Below are positions 31,803 to 43,030 of a stretch of 64,000 nucleotides of DNA, piece after piece. Both the position numbers and the translations under genes were made by a program. The stretch lies in contig CAJQUW010007293.1 of NCBI GenBank assembly GCA_907163375.1, positions 62,001 to 126,000 of the forward strand. The letters are read 5' to 3'. The notes below the pieces were generated by a model. The model was not told the origin of the DNA, searched no databases, and saw nothing but the letters and a program-made list of their open reading frames with translations. Within the stretch, counting starts at the first letter, position 1, and each line of letters opens with the position of its first letter. The stretch is from Prostheceraeus crozeri. Its lineage: Eukaryota; Platyhelminthes; Polycladida; Euryleptidae.

Positions 31803-31898
31803 TGAAAAATCAAGTTTTCTTGAAAGTTTCATTCGTTTGGTTTTTTGCATTCAAACTTTTTATATACATTTCCAAATACTGAGTTCTTACTATTATTG

Positions 31899-32007
<109 letters not shown>

Positions 32008-32008
32008 A

Positions 32009-32186
32009 GCAACCTGGCAAATGATAAATTTATCAAATCTCAACAGATGGTTACCCACCACGAGACATGTTTCCGACTGTTGAGCCTCATCAGTCGTGGG
32101 TAGGTTTGAACCAGCGACGTTGTAGCTAGAGGACGTGCAAGCATGCCCTCTAACCACAAGGCCACCGGACCATCTCTTGACAGCGT
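32009..32186 (-). mobile_element. tRNA-derived SINE carrying a hammerhead motif
   Basis: On the - strand: A box TGGCCTTGTGGTTAGAG (complement of 32148-32164), B box GGTTCAAACC (32103-32112), 35 bases apart as in tRNA promoters; then directly a hammerhead and an AT-rich tail ending in a CT/GA run. The tRNA-like head implies RNA polymerase III transcription. A SINE-plus-hammerhead layout recalls the schistosome Sm-alpha family and animal retrozymes. Confidence 0.75.
32058..32099 (-). ncRNA. Hammerhead ribozyme motif inside the SINE
   Basis: Helix I CCACGA/TCGTGG (6 bp flush), CTGATGA, helix II GGCT-CAAC-AGTC with one G-U pair, one extra G, GAAA, palindromic ACATGT and the canonical GTC cleavage triplet. 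The extra G between helix II and GAAA is the only visible flaw. The B box ends a few bases before helix I. Confidence 0.72.
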
Positions 32187-32187
32187 G

Positions 32188-32268
<81 letters not shown>

Positions 32269-32293
32269 CACTGTATATATATATATATATATA
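32188..32293. repeat. (TA)n microsatellite with short interruptions
   Basis: Two TA blocks split by ACATA and ACACTG, between the SINE and a hammerhead remnant. Confidence 0.92.
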
Positions 32294-32323
32294 ATGAAAT
32301 TAAAATTGAAAACACGACTTTTA

Positions 32324-32366
32324 CTTATAAGCATAAGCGCTTTCTTTTCTTCAGTTGCTTTATAAG
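32324..32366 (-). ncRNA. Hammerhead-like remnant lacking helix II
   Basis: On the - strand CTGAAGA is followed after AAA by GAAA, then AGCGCT and a T. Flanks AAGCA and TGCTT could pair as helix I after an A-A mismatch. It shares the AGCGCT block with PLE III, so it is probably a solo PLE end, not a working ribozyme. Confidence 0.4.
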
Positions 32367-32796
32367 TAATGAGATTTAGATAACATGCTATTTACAAAAT
32401 TTGAAATATACATCATAAAGTTAGTCATTAGAAATAACATGGAAATTTGCAACATATCTTCAAAGTCATAGGATTATGTACAGCATAGATTTCTGTTGAG
32501 GGTAAGATAATTAAGTTAATTGAAAAAATTGACATTATGATTTCCAAAACTATAACAACAAATGAATTACTCGAAGAATTGGTTTTTATAAATCGACCAA
32601 ACAATGAAAGTACTTATCAAGCTAACAACCAAAAAGTAGAAAATGAATCTGAATCCACAGACAGTGAGAATACATCTAATTTAATACAAAATGAAATCAA
32701 TGAACTAACTCTGAAAAAAGAGGCAGAGAAGATCAAGCACAAAATTTCAAGTATTGGCACCAAACAATGTATAAAAGAAAAATGTCATATTGTCAC

Positions 32797-32953
32797 CTGT
32801 CAACGTCTTTATCATTGGGTTAGAATCAGTCACATGTGCAGCTCTAAGCTCTTAATCGGTCATTCATGCCCCAACTTAGTTCCCCGGATGTGCCGCGACT
32901 TTGAGTCAATTTCCATTCTAGTCAACTTCAGATAAACAGTTTATTTCTATGGT
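32797..32953 (+). repeat. Partial copy of a 250-bp MITE family
   Basis: GTCAACGTCTTTATCATTGG through TTCAGATAAACAGTTTATTT matches one half of the units at 37006-37834, ending at the shared TTTCTATG terminus. The other half is missing. Confidence 0.75.
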
Positions 32954-35600
32954 ACCAACCAATGCCGAAGCTTATAATGCTCTACAAAAAAGACTGCGAT
33001 AATGGCTTCATATGCTATTCTCGTAAAAATATTTCCCCTGTAGAAACTCAACAATTTTGCTAGCAATGATAATTGCTGGGACTGACCGTGGTGTACCGGT
33101 GAATCGGTTCTTCTGCTTGCACGGTTCTCGGGCCAAAACATCGAAATGTGCGAATTTCTTTCAAAGTGGTATTTGACTGTATGGTTTCAATTACACTGTA
33201 TAGCTTAGTGACGTGTCACGATGCCTTGATCGGCTCTGCAAACCATCCTTTCTATCTACATTTTATGAGCAGTGTTCGTCGCAGCCTTATTAATTCGGAT
33301 AATAAGAGTGCCATTTCTGAAATATACATTATCAATAATCACCCTGATTCTCTTTTGTCTGCTGACAATTTTAGTATTGATTTCCTTGATTTTCAGACTG
33401 ACCCTGTCCGTTCTCGGATTTCTGAAGTTGAGCTCATTGACCTTCACAAGCCTGATATGAACCGCGAACACGAGCTGATGAAAGATATGCCTAATTATCG
33501 CAGATTTGTACACATGCTAGGCCTATACAAGCATTGGCTGTCAATGCATTTGACTCACCAAAGTCCCAAGAGTCTGCTATGTCTTCGACAAGTAGCGTCG
33601 GGCAGTCTGTAATTTTTTACTATTATTTTTCTTACATTTCGCCAATAAATTTCCGGGAGATATATAATCAGTCTTTTTCTGATAATGGCCTATGGAAACA
33701 TTCCGTGTCCGGCAATGAATCTAGTCATTTCGAAGGCAGCGTGATATCGATAAATTCATCTAAGCTCCTCATGAAAGGGTTTGTACGTGTATAAACCCTT
33801 ACATTGTGCTTACATAGTTGATGGGGGATCGCTTTCGAGCATCTGATCAAAATTTAGCTTTATGAGCAAACTGAAATGCACTCTGTGGTATGATGTACAT
33901 CATCAAATTATACCCTCTACATGTCGATACCTACGTATAAGAAGGCTTGCAAACTAGGAAAAATTCACCTTCATTCGTGCTGTCCATGTTTTGATTCATA
34001 AATGACTGCTTTCCCATTGGCCATAAATGTACTTCCTCGTGAAATCGGCTTATTTATTCATTGCACCCTACGCCTGCAGATTGTGCTGTTTGTGACACAG
34101 ACATCGACGCTCAAAGTTGGCAATTTTCTTTCCAAAAATTGCGAAAATCGCAAAGTTTGAAGCTGAATACCCAAAAAGACGCATCTCAAAATTCAATGAA
34201 ATTTTTATAGCATCATGTCCGTCTGTCTACAGAGAAATGCCCGTAAACCAATGTAATATTCACAAATTGCCATTTTATAAACCTATATGCCTATGATATT
34301 CGTAAACTGCCATCTTATACTTTTAATTTCATCCATTTCTATAGTTTCTGACCTGCAAGAACCATCGCCTAATCAAGTGGAGATCATCAGAAAGCGAGAC
34401 ATTGACATGATTCCGTTGCAGAAGATCTGGAGCGAAAAATAGTTTATTCTGTCACAATGAGAATTGAGCTCCTAAGTTGAGACAGACGCAGAGCTGCAGG
34501 ATTCCCAAGGAATTATCTACGATCCTATATATTATTCAAAAAGAAGTCCGTTGTCTTTCATACAGGAAGAATGTAGTCCGTAAAGGGAGTTGCTGTTGCT
34601 CATGTGGACCTACAAGTAGAGGAAAATGAAAAGTTATGCTTTACGATTCTTAAACACAATGTAACAGAACGAATCATGAAGAAGCTATTTGATGTGAGAC
34701 AATGTATTTTCATCCTATGTAGCATAGCACGCATGAAATAGGCGCATAGAATGATCATTCGTGGATTATTGATTTATAAGTAGCATGAAAAAAAGTAAAA
34801 TTCTGAAAAATGTAGTCTTTTGTCCCTATCTCCCAAAGAAATTAAAAAATATTGCCAATCTTTTGTCACTAATAGGGCTCACATTAATTAATGATGCCAT
34901 AAAAATTTCATTGAAGTTTGACATGGGCTTTTTGGTTATAATAATAATAATACTATCGCTTTATTTCAGCCCCAATATTGAGAATCGTGAGGCTAGACTC
35001 AATACAGATTCAAGATATTACAAGAACAAGGTGAAAGCATAACAAAAAGAAGCAGTAGCAAAGTCGCATCAGTAATTTGATGCATCAAACAAAGTAAAGT
35101 GCAGTAGGTCGTGGCAGCAAGCTTTGAGTCACACACCGAATGCACGACTAAATCTAAATGTTGAACCCACTATTAGCGAGTCTGGACATAGTCAGGATGA
35201 AACTTTTGCTATGACGAACAGTTCGACACAAAGGGATGAAAAATTTTCCGGAACGTGGCATGACATTGGGGGCTAGATGGTGGAGAGGGTGGAAGCCCTC
35301 AGTCCAAGTCACAGAATATGCGGAAGCCTTGAATAGTTCGTCTATGTTCCAACGGAACAAATGCAGAGCATTGACATTGCGATGAGCCATATATCACTCT
35401 ATGGGAACGTAATTGAATATTTTCCAATTTATTCACATCACGCTGTGTAAGGTTTACAAAAAGAGGCGCGCAGCATTCTAAAATTGATCGGATGCAATGA
35501 CGATATATGTCTCACAGTTGTAGATGATTAAGCTGACATAAAATATGAATCTTCGACGAAGCTTTTTTACACGCAGCATCAGTATGCAACATCCAAGTCA
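32954..35600. other. Long stretch without a supported gene
   Basis: An open frame at 33148-33612 (154 residues, with SDNKSAISEIYIINNHPDSL) matches nothing I recognise and is probably chance or a decayed element. A weak tRNA-like A box occurs at 33090. 34785-35042 is another unrecognised frame. No repeats stand out. Confidence 0.4.
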
Positions 35601-35605
35601 ACTTC

Positions 35606-36211
35606 TTGTCGATTTTCACTCCTAGAACGGACGATCAAGGAAATTGTCCTGTAGTTGCAATTGAGACACTACTAAGTAGATTGCCAGAAAATGCTGAATA
35701 TCTTTTTTACAAGCCTCTGAAAAATTGGCGTGATTCCAAGTGCTGGTACAATTCCAACCTCGTGTTGGGATCTCAAACATTAGGGAATTTGATGAAGAAA
35801 ATCTTTCAAAATGCTAATTTATCTAAATTGTACACCTCACATTGTGTTCGTGCGACTGTGGTAGCAGAAATGTTCAACAATGGAGCAACAGTTCAAGACA
35901 TCCAATGTGTCACAGGGCACAAAAGTTCAGACTCTGTGAGGCGATATCTGAAACGTGTTGGTGATTCCAAGAAACAGGACTTCTCGCGGATGCTATTAAA
36001 CAGCTATAGCACTTCAACAGGCTCAACAAACGTCAGCTCATCAAACTCGGAAAGTAAGTTTTTGACTCAAATATCATTTGATGAAAATTGTCATTACATC
36101 AACTCACCCTGCTTTCCTTATATTTCAGTTCGGTGTGAGGCTCCTCCAAACAGAAAAATGGTTGTGGAAGCAGATGGGAACAGGAACTTCGTTCGAATAT
36201 CTTTTGAATAA
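35606..36211 (+). CDS. Crypton-type tyrosine recombinase, C-terminal segment
   Basis: A 201-residue frame. Conserved blocks are NCPVVAIETLLSRLP, WYNSNLVLGSQTLGNLMKKI, LYTSHCVRATVVAEMFNNGA (HxxR), IQCVTGHKSSDSVRRYLKR (second His and the tyrosine). This matches Crypton and Crypton-derived (ZMYM/KCTD1/DUF3504-like) recombinases, which cut and join DNA through the tyrosine. The N-terminal half and upstream catalytic Arg are absent; a candidate acceptor, TTTTCACTCCTAG, ends at 35625, so this may be a last exon. The tail after residue 130 is Ser/Thr-rich. AATAAA follows at 36275. Confidence 0.72.
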   Translation: MSIFTPRTDDQGNCPVVAIETLLSRLPENAEYLFYKPLKNWRDSKCWYNSNLVLGSQTLGNLMKKIFQNANLSKLYTSHCVRATVVAEMFNNGATVQDIQCVTGHKSSDSVRRYLKRVGDSKKQDFSRMLLNSYSTSTGSTNVSSSNSESKFLTQISFDENCHYINSPCFPYISVRCEAPPNRKMVVEADGNRNFVRISFE

Positions 36212-36274
36212 GAGACATAAACACACAAAGTTATAAGTCATAGACGCATCACGGATGCTTTTTGATAAAAATGC

Positions 36275-36280
36275 AATAAA
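36275..36280 (+). terminator. Poly(A) signal after the recombinase segment
   Basis: AATAAA 64 bases beyond the stop, on the same strand. Confidence 0.5.
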
Positions 36281-37005
36281 GCATATGTTTTTGCTGTTTC
36301 AATAATCATTAATTGGTGCAAAACATAAACGAGACATTAATCACAGAAACAGTGCACAATCAATAGCATAGCAAATAATAGACAGAGAGTCAAGTTAGCC
36401 AATTTAAAGGGATTAATTGGAAATTGATTTCCAAATACTTTTCTAATGTTCCCAAAAATATGCAAATGTAGGCCTACTATCTGGTAGTAATTTTGCAATG
36501 CAGATCTCTCTAGGCTTCAAGGTCATTCGATGTCTATTTCCGTCATTGCTGGTGTCTCTCCGTCATTGATGGTGTCATCTTACATGGCAAAGGATAGGAG
36601 GACATCGGCAGTTATCTATGACAAAACAGCATTGCTGGTATCAAATCTTATAAACAATACTTCATCATGGTTAGGAAATATTCATCTAGAATCTATACGT
36701 TTCCACTTTCTATGTTATTTTCGTATTGTGATGTCATGATCAGCTGATAGTTGCTACTGTTAAGATCAAGAAATCGAAGGACGAGTATCGACCTGGTAGC
36801 TCCCAAAAAAGCAAATGTTGGTAGTTCCCAGACTACAGTGACGCGTCCGTATACGGTATCCGTTTAATGACAGTTAAATGAGGCGTCATTCGGTTTAATT
36901 AAGGTTCCATTCAATTACTGACGCGTTATAGGACAAGCCCAATATTGTATCTGAGTGGACCGCTTGCTCTGCCAACAGGATAAAGTGATTTTGGTTAAGC
37001 AACAT
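36281..37005. other. Non-coding stretch
   Basis: No supported gene; a 69-residue frame at 36530 has no motif. Confidence 0.4.
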
Positions 37006-37256
37006 CATAGAAATTGATAGCAATAAAACCTCTAGAATGGAAGTAAACTTCATGCAATGCACAATAGTGGCACAAAAACCGCACGCATTTTCATTTCGAT
37101 ACACTTGTCAACGGTGAATCATTGGATTAGGAATCAGTCACATGTACAATCCTAAGCTTTTCATTGGTAGTTCATGCCCCAACTTAGTTCCCCGAAAGTG
37201 CCGCAACCTTGAGTCAATTTCCATTCTAGTCTTCAGATAAACAGACTATTTCTATG
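37006..37256 (-). mobile_element. MITE copy with CATAGAAAT termini, inverted
   Basis: Begins CATAGAAATTGATAGCAATA and ends ACTATTTCTATG. It is the reverse complement of the two following units. Terminal inverted repeat is about 9 bases; no coding content. Confidence 0.78.
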
Positions 37257-37309
37257 CCCAATATCATGGCGTTCGCTGAACCGATGCGATGACGCACACG
37301 CCATTTGTA

Positions 37310-37565
37310 CATAGAAATAAACTGTTTATCTGAAGTTGACTAGAATGGAAATTGACTCAAGGTCGCGGCACTTCCGGGGGAACTAAGTTGGGGTATGAAT
37401 GACCAATTAAGAGCTTAGATTTACGCATGTGACTGATTCTAGCCCAATGATTAAGACGTTGACAAGTGTATCTAAGTGAAAATGCGTGCGATTTATGTGC
37501 CACTATTGTGTATTGTATGAAGATTAACTTCCATTCTAGAGGTTTTATTGTTGTCAATTTCTATG
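37310..37565 (+). mobile_element. MITE copy with CATAGAAAT termini
   Basis: 256 bases from CATAGAAATAAACTG to GTCAATTTCTATG. About 90 percent identical by eye to the next copy. No clear target duplication could be read. Confidence 0.78.
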
Positions 37566-37578
37566 CATTTGTAGCATG

Positions 37579-37834
37579 CATAGAAATAGATTGTTTAACT
37601 GAAGTTGACTAGAATGGAAATTGACTCAAGGTCGCGGCACATCCGGGGGAACTAAGTTGGGGCATGAATGACCAATGAAAAGCTTGAAATTATACATGTG
37701 ACTGAATCTAGCCCAATGATTCAGACGTTGACAAGTGTATCTAAGTGAAAATGCTCGCGATTTATGTGCCACTATTGTGTATTGCATGAAGCTCAACCTC
37801 CATTCTAGAGGTTTTATTGTTGTACATTTCTATG
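37579..37834 (+). mobile_element. MITE copy with CATAGAAAT termini, tandem to the previous
   Basis: 256 bases from CATAGAAATAGATTG to GTACATTTCTATG, separated from the preceding copy by 13 bases. Confidence 0.78.
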
Positions 37835-40800
37835 GTAGCATGTGTCTGTGTGCGCATCGCCTATGAAGCGATTCACGAGTAGATGCAGTAAGAGAGATAT
37901 ATGATCATCCGTCGAAACTTGTCCAAATCGATTGCTTCCAATCCATCTTTTGAATTACCAGTGTATTATGTTATGTTATCCAAGTCTGGGTAATAATTAT
38001 TTGATATCTATGTGTGTATGCATAAAGCCAAAATTGTCTCATTGACGATAGTCCAATTGATGGTAAAAAAATAAAAATGGTGAACCATACAACATAAATA
38101 TTAAAATAATAACAACTTACATGCTGACTATTTTGTGGAGTAAATTTGTATTCGTCAAATATACTTGACAATACTGAATAGTAATTACATTATCTGAAAA
38201 ATTAGTTGTACTGTAAAGTGTAAATGCGATATCTCTGCATTAACATCTCACTATAGATTTTCATTTTCAAGGAACAATTACCAGTCGATTTTGCATCACG
38301 TCGCTTTCAAAACAAAACGAACAGCGAAAATTCACGAGAAACCCATCGAAGCAAACATTGATCGAAGAAAGTTTTCAGCCGTCAAACACACATGGCAATC
38401 GAATCACACGGTCGGTGAGACATAAACTATAACGTTGAAAAGAATTTACTGCCATGATTTCACGTCTTTCATAAGCACTCAATGGGTACACTAAATTTCT
38501 TCCATACCATGTCCCCAAGGACATTTCTTCACATTCACTATTTTTATTTTATAACAATTGTTCGCAGAAGTTTGCTCAATTCACTCTCAGAATCACTTTA
38601 GAGTATGAGATATCTAACAATTTTCATGGATATCTATCGAATTTATCGCATTTGAATACAAATAAGCACCTATTGAAAATACACTATTAACGTTTGTCTG
38701 CAGTCAGAACAATTTTTTCAGTACATAGCATTTTATAAAAAAAGGCCTTTACCAATTAGTGTTTGACTAGCCTAAGTAAGAAAAAGATCTGATGATGACT
38801 TGATGTGTAGATGGAATATGCTTGCGATTTACCTACTTAATTGCTCTGAAATTGTATTACCACGCATCAAAATCACCACCATGCTGAAAGCTAGCAATAA
38901 TTGATTAAGTGATTTCATTGCAATGCTATACAGTATATGCGGTACTGCATAAAACTATAATTCGTTATACGAATACTATAGGCCATTGTTATCCTATTGA
39001 CTTAAAGCCTGCTAGAGCTATATGCCATTTTGCCTTTTTCAATTTTTACATTGTTCATCAAAACGTAATTCAAACTTCAACAGCAGCAAGTAACACGCAT
39101 CATTACGAGGGTGGTAGACAAAAAACTGAAAAATTGATGACTGCATTGATCATTAAGTCAGATTCGTCAGCCAAATCTGTTATGCATTAGCATTTTCTTC
39201 CCAGTGCATTTTTCACGTCACCACTTTAAGTATTGTAATCCATTTTACCTCCATTTTCAACGTATGTAATTCACTTTTCCATTTTATCCTACGGCTTCAT
39301 ATTGTCTTATGGCATCCATTTCCTTTAAATTCCATAACTATCAATGGCCACCGTACTTTTTTATTTCTATTACTATAGTGTAAATAGCACATGAGGCGTT
39401 TAGCTGTGTTGAAATTGTATGGCATTGTACGGAATAAGTGTTATTAGCTTAAGATTTCCACTTTTACCACTAAAGACGGATCAATTACAATTCGTTGACA
39501 TGAGAAAGCTGTATTGCGTTCCTTTAAGAACTGGTTGATCAAGTGGTCACAACATTGCATTTGTGAGCTTGCGGATTGGAGAACGTCTCCAAGTCTCATC
39601 ATAACTATTATGCACGAAGAAAATGAATTACATTCTAAATGAGTGTTGGGATGATTTTCATTACCGCATGAATCGGGGTGATGGCACGTTGGCGAAATAT
39701 TATTCTGCTTATACTGTGTAGTACAATTACACAATTTCTTATTCCATTACTGTACCACGACAGTTTTTTAAATTCATCATTTTCCATAATTCAACAAAAT
39801 AAAATGATGCGAACAATTAGTGCAATAAATGGTCAATGCCGATGATTTGATGGTCAGATAGTTCAGAAAAAACTTCTCCGACAATAGAAATCTGAAATGA
39901 AATTTTAAATCGCGTCATCCTTCAAACTAGAATAATTTCAACCTGATAGAGAAATTAGAAAAGTTATTTTCATTTCAACATGGAGATATTGGTCAACGTA
40001 AGACAAGACCACCGCCAGCGCCGTTGAGAACAGAAGCCTGTTAGACAGGTGTTCTCAATGCAACAACTCACACACTGAACTCTCCATTTTTCCTCCTTTC
40101 ACATTTGTTCACTGTTCCCAGTCTCAGAGCATACTAACGAACTCGAAAATGTGTGGCAAGCAGAGAGCTCACGTTGAGTTTGGTGTTTGTGTGTGTTTGC
40201 GGGGCTAGCTTGACAGAAGAGAGAATGAGCGAACATGTAAGAGAAAGGGAAAGCGAGTGTGAGAGAGTCCACACAGCACACGAGTGTTCCCCGGAGACAG
40301 AGATACCTCCGAATGGTACACAAATGAACAAGAGAAGGGTAGAAAGGCGAGGGGCAATGTGGTTGGGGGACGGGTTTGCAGAATCAAAATAGATTCCGCG
40401 CGGAATTCAATAGAGGCGTAAATAAGTAATTGTGGACATAGTGAATAAGGTAGTCGCCATCTGGGCTGACACTCGAACGCCACCTGTAAATCATTGATGA
40501 TGTTAAATGCCTAAAGCAGCAGCAGCAACCATACAAAACAAACCGTTGCGGTGTAACCCCTCATTTCCCTGCGCTGGTTCTGGCTCCCCTAATCTTCAAT
40601 GGATGGCGAGAGCTCGAAGGTGTCTCAGACAGAACTCACACCTGTGTGAGCGTGCGAACAAGTGTTTGTCATAAGGTTTCAGCACAACGGCTGATCGTCA
40701 TTCAAGATCGTCTTACAAAAATGACACACTACTTTCAGAAGTTAAGCATTTTTCAATTCAAACTGCGCTGCGGGAATTCTATATCAAAGGCAATTTGCTT

Positions 40801-41665
40801 CACATTTATATTGTTGTTCAAAATATGATTTGAAGTAATACAAATTGATTCACAAGCAAGATTTTGATAGGAACTATTTTGAAGACATAAGGTAGCAGAT
40901 ATCATCAGCAGTCTGGCCTAGGCACGAAAACATAATCGGGCATCGTCTCGACTGGGTCTATCACCATGCAATAGACACATGCTATTCCATATGATCACAC
41001 TCAAGCCCTTAATGCAAACTTGTAAATATGCGTGAATTTTCCGACAGAGCAGCATCCTGACCCGCTACCTAATTTAAAGACACGTAATCACGTATGATAT
41101 TCGCACACAAACTACGGTCAGATATACTATTTTTTCAGTGATTGTGGTTTGCAAGAGAGACGGAGATGTCCCTTAGCCCGAAAAGTATCAGCCAAAGAAA
41201 AAATTTCCCTAGTATTGTGTTTAAATTTCAAACGTCTTCTTAAGTAGCTCCTAAGTTTATTTGAATCAGAAATATTGACCAAAGATCATCATGGACCGAA
41301 GGACAAAATATGTGCCGGAATTGATTTCATGAGTCACGTGTGATTAATTATAATTCGAAAGCTTATGTAATGCAAATTGACTGTTGCCCTCTGTTCTTTG
41401 AAATTCTTCTACGTCGCACGTAAACTGTAATTTGTGTGTGGATCAATAGTTTAACTCTTTGCTACAAATAAGTGCCTTCAATTATGTTCAAAAAATTGTA
41501 ATTATGATGAATTGTAAATTGCAAATTATGACAGAAAATATATAAATTAAGAGTGATACTTCCTAAGTGATGGTAGCAAACGGGAGGATCATGGTTATAA
41601 GCTGCACTCGTATTCAAGAAGCATACTCCCCTGAATACTATCTGCACGACCTTATAGTAGAAAGA
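37835..41665. other. Long stretch without a supported gene
   Basis: Open frames at 38909, 39444 and around 40100-40480 show no motif. 40000-40650 is locally GC-richer with GAGAGA/CTCTCT runs and a CTCACAC-CT-GTGTGAG palindrome at 40634, possibly regulatory or an untranslated exon, but I see no splice structure to support it. Confidence 0.4.
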
Positions 41666-41670
41666 AAAAC

Positions 41671-41724
41671 GAGTTTTTACTCTATGTTTCGGGTTCAGAC
41701 CCTTCTTCTCAGACTTAAAAACTC
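41671..41724 (-). ncRNA. Decayed solo hammerhead motif
   Basis: On the - strand, GAGTTTTTA pairs with TAAAAACTC (9 bp) around CTGAGAAGA, a GGGT-CTGA-ACCC helix II, GAAA and CAT. The CTGANGA core carries a two-base insertion and helix III is altered. The GGGTCTGAACCC hairpin resembles a common PLE end. No PLE coding sequence is adjacent. Confidence 0.5.
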
Positions 41725-41874
41725 TGAGGTGTGCTAGTTCATAAAATCAACTTTCTCTGTACACTTAAAAACATGCATTACACTCTGTGGCCGAATAGTT
41801 CATGAGAACATGTGAAATATTGCATATTATATATATACCCACTGACATAAATAATGAAACCAACCAGTGGCGGC

Positions 41875-42819
41875 TCGTGCAGTCCTGCTCATGTGGGGCG
41901 CAATCCAAACGTCTTCATATTAGCCCATCATCTACTACGGTCTCTGCTATATTTCATGTACGCCTATGTAAATGCCTGTTTATGACAATGACATGATAAG
42001 CCTCACTGCAAATATACTACTGTGGTCCTTCATAATGACATTATTTTCGGAAGATGTAAAGTCCAACGATGATCACCACCAAATAGCACACAAGGAAAAC
42101 AAAATACAGCTTCCAGTTCATCTGGTCCACAAAGCCATTCACATCTCGAATACCATTCTGTATTAAAATTTCTCTTGTAGTTTCGTCCTCTGTCGCTTGA
42201 AACGTGATACTTGGCTGCCGTTGAGTCGTGGCCTTGGCGGACCGAGATTTCTAATAATTTCTAATTTTTTCTTGTAGGGAATGTTGAGAAAAGGGCTTTC
42301 TTAAAAGATATGCAATCTGATTCATTTTCAGTCGACACAGTGAGACACAGTTATGATTGAAAGTGCTTCGCCAGTCCCAGGTTTTGTATACACGCATCAG
42401 AATAACATAAGTTTGACCAGAATCTGACTTCCCAACGCACGCGCGGCGTTACCTAATCAGAATGTACGAAAGCGAGGCAGAGGGACTTTTTGAGAGCGCC
42501 CCATCCATGCATTGTTTACGTGTGCGAAGCTGCTAAAAATCTTCGATGTATGCAGATGTATGATCAGCAAAACATGTATGAATCAAGGCGCACAGACTGT
42601 GCGCCCCATCCGGTAGAAGAGAGGGAGAGTGACGTCTGAATGAGTCACTGAACCACGCTTCCAATGTGTTTAGCAGTACAGGTTGAACCATTGATAATTC
42701 AATTCAGTCTATCAGATCAGCTGCGTTTCAGCGCAATGTTCTGTGTAAATTTTCTTTGATGTAACTAATTTTTAATGGAGGGCTGCGCCCCAGGCGCCCA
42801 TATGGACGGGCCGCCACTG
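41875..42819 (-). mobile_element. Non-autonomous hAT element, copy 3, inside the Tc1 element
   Basis: Same family as 19084-20025, in reverse orientation, flanked by the 8-bp duplication AAACCAAC (41867-41874, 42820-42827), which is itself Tc1 terminal sequence. It is therefore younger than the Tc1 insertion. It shares the 7-base duplication with copy 1. Confidence 0.93.
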
Positions 42820-43030
42820 AAACCAACTATCATTGACTTGAATGGAAGTTTGTTTCATTTTTTTTCTATGGTTTGAGATGATATCTCGCTTTCTATGTAT
42901 CACCATTGAACTCCATATGATAAGGGAAATGATATAGGACCATCAAATTTCAAAATTTGATATTGATCACAGTAACAGCTAGAAGTTGAACAGAATCACC
43001 ACCTACTGCTGACCAGATTTGACTTATGAA

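Larger units (their letters stand above)
28472..31863 (+). mobile_element. Penelope-like retroelement PLE III with an inverted terminal copy
   Basis: Main body 29058-31863 on +: an Asn/Arg/Gln/Tyr-rich N-terminal ORF (29058-29465), reverse transcriptase (about 29470-30980) and GIY-YIG endonuclease (to 31690), then the hammerhead end. Immediately to its left, 28472-29043 is a near-identical inverted copy of 31290-31863. Such inverted terminal pieces are known for PLEs. The body is close to full length, with about five breaks in the reading frame. Both outer ends abut TA microsatellites. Confidence 0.88.

Noticed and set aside
32103-32186. A tRNA gene
   Set aside because: A and B boxes are present, but no cloverleaf acceptor closes and a hammerhead follows; it is a SINE head.
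33088-33140. Second tRNA-like head (GTGGTGTACCGGTGAATCGG ... GGTTCTCGGGCC)
   Set aside because: The B box fits poorly and no tail or duplication was found; left as a possible SINE scrap.
40099-40483. Several overlapping open frames in a GA-rich, GC-richer patch
   Set aside because: Frames occur on both strands with biased composition and no motif or splice signals; the patch may be regulatory.
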